Positions 60,499 through 64,000 of a DNA stretch of 64,000 nucleotides are shown here, one piece after another. The notes below the pieces were generated by a model. It was not told the DNA's origin, did not search any database, and saw only the letters and a list, made by a program, of their open reading frames with translations. Within the stretch, counting starts at the first letter, position 1; each line of letters begins with the position of its first letter. The stretch spans positions 1,426,001 to 1,490,000 of the forward strand of contig NW_027490130.1 in NCBI RefSeq assembly GCF_050948175.1, written 5' to 3'. Both the position numbers and the translations under genes were made by a program. Origin of the DNA: Xylocopa sonorina (taxonomy: Eukaryota; Arthropoda; Insecta; Hymenoptera; Apidae).

Positions 60499-62009
60499 TG
60501 TGACGTCAGGCGTAGCGCCTGCCACCCATTACATACGTCAGCATCCTCGTAGCCTCCAGCATCGACCCCTGGACACAGGCAACCTGCAATACTCGCCTGA
60601 AGTATCGGCAACCAGCAGAGTTCGCGCGCGCACGACCGCACGCACTCAGTCGTACCTGCAAGGACCGCTGTCTCGCTCGCACCTACGAGCAACCCTATCG
60701 CCCTCTCATCAGGAATTCCGCCCAACAGAGAGAAGAAGCCGCAGTCCGTCGCCGCAATGGGGACTTTTCCAGTTCAGGGAATCTACGTTGCCTGAACCTA
60801 CGTACTATTTTTAGAATAAGCCTATAATACTCATAGATATAAGTACTCGACACGAATTGTAACACACCACAACACACATGTAATTCTAAGTCCTTATTCT
60901 TAAGATTAGACGCTAGATGCGCCCAGGCTATCGGCACGAGCCGCTAGCCCCACCACGAGCCGCGAGTCCCCACTCGCTGGACCGCGCGCTCCCTACCACG
61001 AGCGCCTGCGACCGTAGCGCCTCGCGAACCGAGGAGGTCCCAGACGCGCCTCGAGAGACACATTCGAGTCCTCGGTCTCCTAGAATTAACATCGAGCTTC
61101 AATCTCAAGCCGCCTCAATGTGGGGTCTAGGCTACGCGTTGATATTTCTATTTTGCTAATTTTAACTTAGAATAATTTCACTTTTGTACACTTTAACTTA
61201 GAATATATTTTACTTTAGTTACTAAATCCATTCTACAAGTTCTTTTACCAGTTCTACTAGTTCCTATTCCAATAATTACTAAACCTAAACATAATATACT
61301 AGTTCTTACGTTAAAACATTATTCTTAAACTACAAATTCTACGACGTGTTTCTTCCAACAACTGGGTTGCGTTTGTTCACCTTGAAGGAGTATAGAACTC
61401 AGCTTTGCGACGTTGCGATAGAGCGGACCGCCGCTTATCCTTCTGAACATTGCCTGAAAGTACAGAAAAACTGGGTGAATGAAACGTGGATCCGGTTCGC
61501 GAAGAGCACGACGCGCGGGTCGTAAGAATTTTATGCGTTCACTTGTTCGTGAATACCTGGGAGACACACCCCGAGTCCTCGTACCGCAGCAGCCTGTCGT
61601 CATCGTTCCGGTTCAGTCACAGTTTTCCGAAACGCCGATCAACGCCGATTCGCCTGCCTCTGCAGCCAACGTCTCTGCAATATCCACAGTCTCCGCTGAA
61701 TCTACTCTGCATCCAGACCGCTGTTTCCCGTTTTGCTGGAAGTTAATCGAAGTCACCGTCAACATCAACCGACCGATCGCTGCATCGATACCTACCAACG
61801 ACCCTCGACGCACATTCTACCTGCGTATCGAGACTGAAGCCAGCGAAAGGTAAGGCTTTTCCATCATATCGCGAGTGTTTTTACCGCGTCGCGTAAGCCA
61901 AAAATATCGGACCCGGTCGTAACGCGTTCCCGCGGACCGAAACCCGTATAAATAGGCTCGTGTCGTGAAGCCTCCGGATAAACGAAAAATTCTTTCGCCG
62001 GACGTGACA
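60499..62009 (+). repeat. 5' LTR of B2
   Basis: 1511 bp. It shares the gcgcgcgcac variant with the B1 5' LTR rather than the B1 3' LTR, as expected for a duplicate. TATA-like box at 61947-61954; splice-donor consensus near 61850. Confidence 0.95.
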
Positions 62010-62015
62010 TAAATT

Positions 62016-62034
62016 TGGTGACAGCGGTGGGATT
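62016..62034 (+). other. primer binding site of B2 (tRNA-Leu-like)
   Basis: TGGTGACAGCGGTGGGATT, 6 nt after the 5' LTR, as in B1. Confidence 0.85.
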
Positions 62035-62082
62035 ATCGCGCTTACCTTGCTTTAATTCGACTGTTAGGGTACGCGAACAGCC

Positions 62083-63411
62083 ATGGCTACGCGCACGCCA
62101 GTTAAACGCACGCGTCTCCAATCACAAAAAGACACCGCCAATGAAACCGAACACCGCCGAGTCCTAGAATTTCATGACGCGCCCGCTACAGACGCCGCCG
62201 CCGTTCCTATAAATCCGATAGCTTCGACTTCCGCGAATAAAGACAAAGAACAGACGATCGCAAATTTAACGCGTCAAATGGAATTATTACGACAGGAATT
62301 AGATTCTCTACGCGCCAATCAGTCAACCAACGTCGAAGCAATTTCTTTTGGCACGCCTCGTACGCAAACGTTCGCACCATCCATATCCGACACCCTAACA
62401 CCGCATTCCGATAAACTTTCTTTCCGTGAAGCCCTTGAAAGCGTCCCAATATTCGACGGAAAAAATATTCCAGTGCTGCAGTTTATCCGGGCATGTAAAC
62501 GAGCCAAAGAAATAGTTTCACCCGAGGCAGAACCTTCGCTAACGCGGTTAATAATCAATGGTCTTCGGGGTCGAGCTTACCTGGCGGTCGAGGACGAACC
62601 GTGCACCTCGATCAGGCAATTAGCCGACGTTTTACGGTCAGCCTTTGGCTCACTAAAATCTACCGACCACTACCGCGGAGAATTGACGAACACCTTCATG
62701 CGTCCCGGTGAACACATTTTAGATTTCATAGGCCGTATCAAAGATTTGCGGAACGCAGCAATTGACTGCGAACGATATGACCCCGCGGAATTAATTAACT
62801 CTCGTTCCGGTATCGATGCTCTCACTTTGAGATGCTTCTGTGATGGGCTTATTCCTGAGATTCGCTTAGCCATGAATAGCCGTTTGTATGAAAACTTTAA
62901 CGACGCGTTTGCCCACGCGAAAGAATTATACCGTCGCTATGAATTAGACAAAGACCGACTCGTTACGTCGCGCCAGCGTAGCGAACCCTCATTTAACGAA
63001 CGCCGTATAGAAAATTTCTGCAGTAAATGCAATAGCCGAAATCATAGTACGCGTGATTGTAGAGTTAATAATAATCCACGGCCGTACGTTACTTACCCTC
63101 GCGACGAACCGCCGAGGGATCCGCGCCGATTCCAAGACAATAGACCTCAAATAACGGGACCTCCGCGCGGTCAGTCTGCGCCGCGCGACCGATTCGAAAC
63201 CACTTGCCGTTATTGCAAGTATCCAGGGCACACTATCGATGAATGTCGAAAACGTATTTATAACAATTCAATCGCAAATAGAACCGCAGGAAATGATATC
63301 CGCCCGCGTCAGGGAAACGAGAACGGCCTCCAGACCCGCCGCGAGACGGTACGCGAGGCCGCATTCAATCACAACGTTCTCGCACTAACGGAGGAGAACG
63401 ACGAAATATAA
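62083..63411 (+). CDS. gag: Gag polyprotein of B2
   Basis: 442 residues, identical in translation to B1 Gag, with the same coiled coil, two CCHC knuckles and -1 overlap with pol. Confidence 0.93.
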   Translation: MATRTPVKRTRLQSQKDTANETEHRRVLEFHDAPATDAAAVPINPIASTSANKDKEQTIANLTRQMELLRQELDSLRANQSTNVEAISFGTPRTQTFAPSISDTLTPHSDKLSFREALESVPIFDGKNIPVLQFIRACKRAKEIVSPEAEPSLTRLIINGLRGRAYLAVEDEPCTSIRQLADVLRSAFGSLKSTDHYRGELTNTFMRPGEHILDFIGRIKDLRNAAIDCERYDPAELINSRSGIDALTLRCFCDGLIPEIRLAMNSRLYENFNDAFAHAKELYRRYELDKDRLVTSRQRSEPSFNERRIENFCSKCNSRNHSTRDCRVNNNPRPYVTYPRDEPPRDPRRFQDNRPQITGPPRGQSAPRDRFETTCRYCKYPGHTIDECRKRIYNNSIANRTAGNDIRPRQGNENGLQTRRETVREAAFNHNVLALTEENDEI

Positions 63412-63497
63412 ATTATCGAGCCGCGGTCAATATAACAGGCAAAACAAGTGTTCCTACCGTTGTAATAGAATCAAAGTCGCTAATTCAACCAGTCGTA

Positions 63498-64000
63498 ATG
63501 ATGATAGATACCGGGGCGGAAATCAATGTGATAAAGGAGAATTTTCTTAGGAAAAACGTCCAAATAAACCGCGCCGAACAACTAACCATTACCGGGGTTA
63601 CCCAGGGCACCGTAGGCACGTTAGGGACCGTAACATTATCTATTTTTTCGCGAGAAGTGCCTTTCAACGTAGTTAGTTCGGAATTTCCAATAAAAACAGC
63701 CGGAATCTTAGGATCAGGCTTCTGCGCGGACGCCGATATCTCCTTCAGAGATAAATTTATACTTTGGCACGGTAATCGCATACCGTTCGCGTGTCGAAAG
63801 GACATAGTAGAGAATATTACACTTCCTCCACGAACCAACTCAGGAATTCGCGTTAGGGTAATTAACTCTAATGTTGATGAGGGAATAATCCCTAAAGTTG
63901 AGCTCGCCGAGGGAGTATATTTCGGTAACGCGATAGTACGTGTCGAAAAGGGACACGCGGTAACGCGCATAATAAATGCGACCGACCGCGAAATGACGAT
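63498..64000 (+). CDS. pol: Pol polyprotein of B2, N-terminal part only
   Basis: The first 167 residues are visible: protease with DTGA at 4-7 and the ILGSGFC stretch near 70, then the conserved linker. It is cut by the window end, not by mutation. As in B1, the frame is open upstream into gag. Confidence 0.93.
   Translation, partial: MMIDTGAEINVIKENFLRKNVQINRAEQLTITGVTQGTVGTLGTVTLSIFSREVPFNVVSSEFPIKTAGILGSGFCADADISFRDKFILWHGNRIPFACRKDIVENITLPPRTNSGIRVRVINSNVDEGIIPKVELAEGVYFGNAIVRVEKGHAVTRIINATDREMT

Larger units (their letters stand above)
50086..64000 (+). repeat. second copy of a 26,413-bp tandem segmental duplication (truncated by window end)
   Basis: Corresponds base for base to 23673-37587 and contains A2, the 1812-bp satellite island and the first part of B2. 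Two differences were noticed: 28860 C versus 55273 T (Arg to Lys in A Pol) and 31076 A versus 57489 T (in the A 5' LTR). The left edge of the match is exactly the LTR edge. The satellite before it ends in a different phase in the two copies. Confidence 0.93.
60499..64000 (+). mobile_element. Ty3/gypsy LTR retrotransposon, family B copy 2 (B2), truncated by window end
   Basis: Starts after the same ctat flank as B1 and carries 5' LTR, primer binding site, gag and the first 167 codons of pol. The offset of 26413 bp from B1 is constant and no difference was noticed. The rest lies outside the window. By analogy it should end near 69483. Confidence 0.95.

Noticed and set aside
50086..64000. Treating A2 and B2 as independent insertions
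   Set aside because: The intervening 1812-bp satellite, including its 2-bp deletion marker, is the same as between A1 and B1. Both elements share the constant 26413-bp offset, so one duplication explains them.
1..64000. tRNA, rRNA or other RNA genes
   Set aside because: None recognised by reading. The only tRNA-like signal is the 17-19 nt primer binding site complementary to a tRNA 3' end.

Overview
This is repetitive eukaryotic heterochromatin with no sign of a single-copy host gene. It consists of a 174-bp tandem satellite interrupted by long-terminal-repeat (LTR) retrotransposons of two related Ty3/gypsy families, named A and B here. Animal-type Ty3/gypsy elements with PR-RT-RNaseH-IN order, a tRNA-Leu-like primer site, 1.3-1.5 kb LTRs and CpG-rich sequence suggest an insect. 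A hymenopteran is a guess. The array could be centromeric or pericentromeric.

Layout: 1-23672 satellite (about 136 monomers); 23673-32273 complete element A1, coding on the minus strand; 32274-34085 satellite; 34086-43070 complete element B1, coding on the plus strand; 43071-50085 satellite; 50086-58686 complete element A2, minus strand; 58687-60498 satellite; 60499-64000 element B2, plus strand, cut off by the window end. All satellite blocks point the same way. A and B lie head to head, so their 5' LTRs flank a 1.8-kb satellite island and they are transcribed away from each other.

Each element has the full set of retrotransposition parts: matched LTRs (A 1332 bp, B 1511 bp), a primer binding site, a gag with two CCHC zinc knuckles, a pol in the -1 frame carrying protease, reverse transcriptase, RNase H and integrase with all catalytic residues, and a polypurine tract. 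No env is present. LTR pairs are identical or nearly so, so the insertions are young.

Everything from 50086 to the window end repeats 23673-37587 at an offset of 26413 bp, with only two substitutions noticed in 13.9 kb. The duplication begins exactly at an LTR edge while the satellite to its left differs. Unequal recombination between two A-family elements explains this best.

The most unusual signals are: (1) a 19-nt hairpin placed exactly 20 nt before the 3' LTR in both families, with two compensatory base-pair changes although the encoded residues differ; (2) a stretch between RNase H and integrase that resembles a degenerate macro (ADP-ribose-binding) domain; (3) a 23.7-kb satellite in which no net length change from 174 bp was found at any checkpoint, so a 58-codon frame persists through it.
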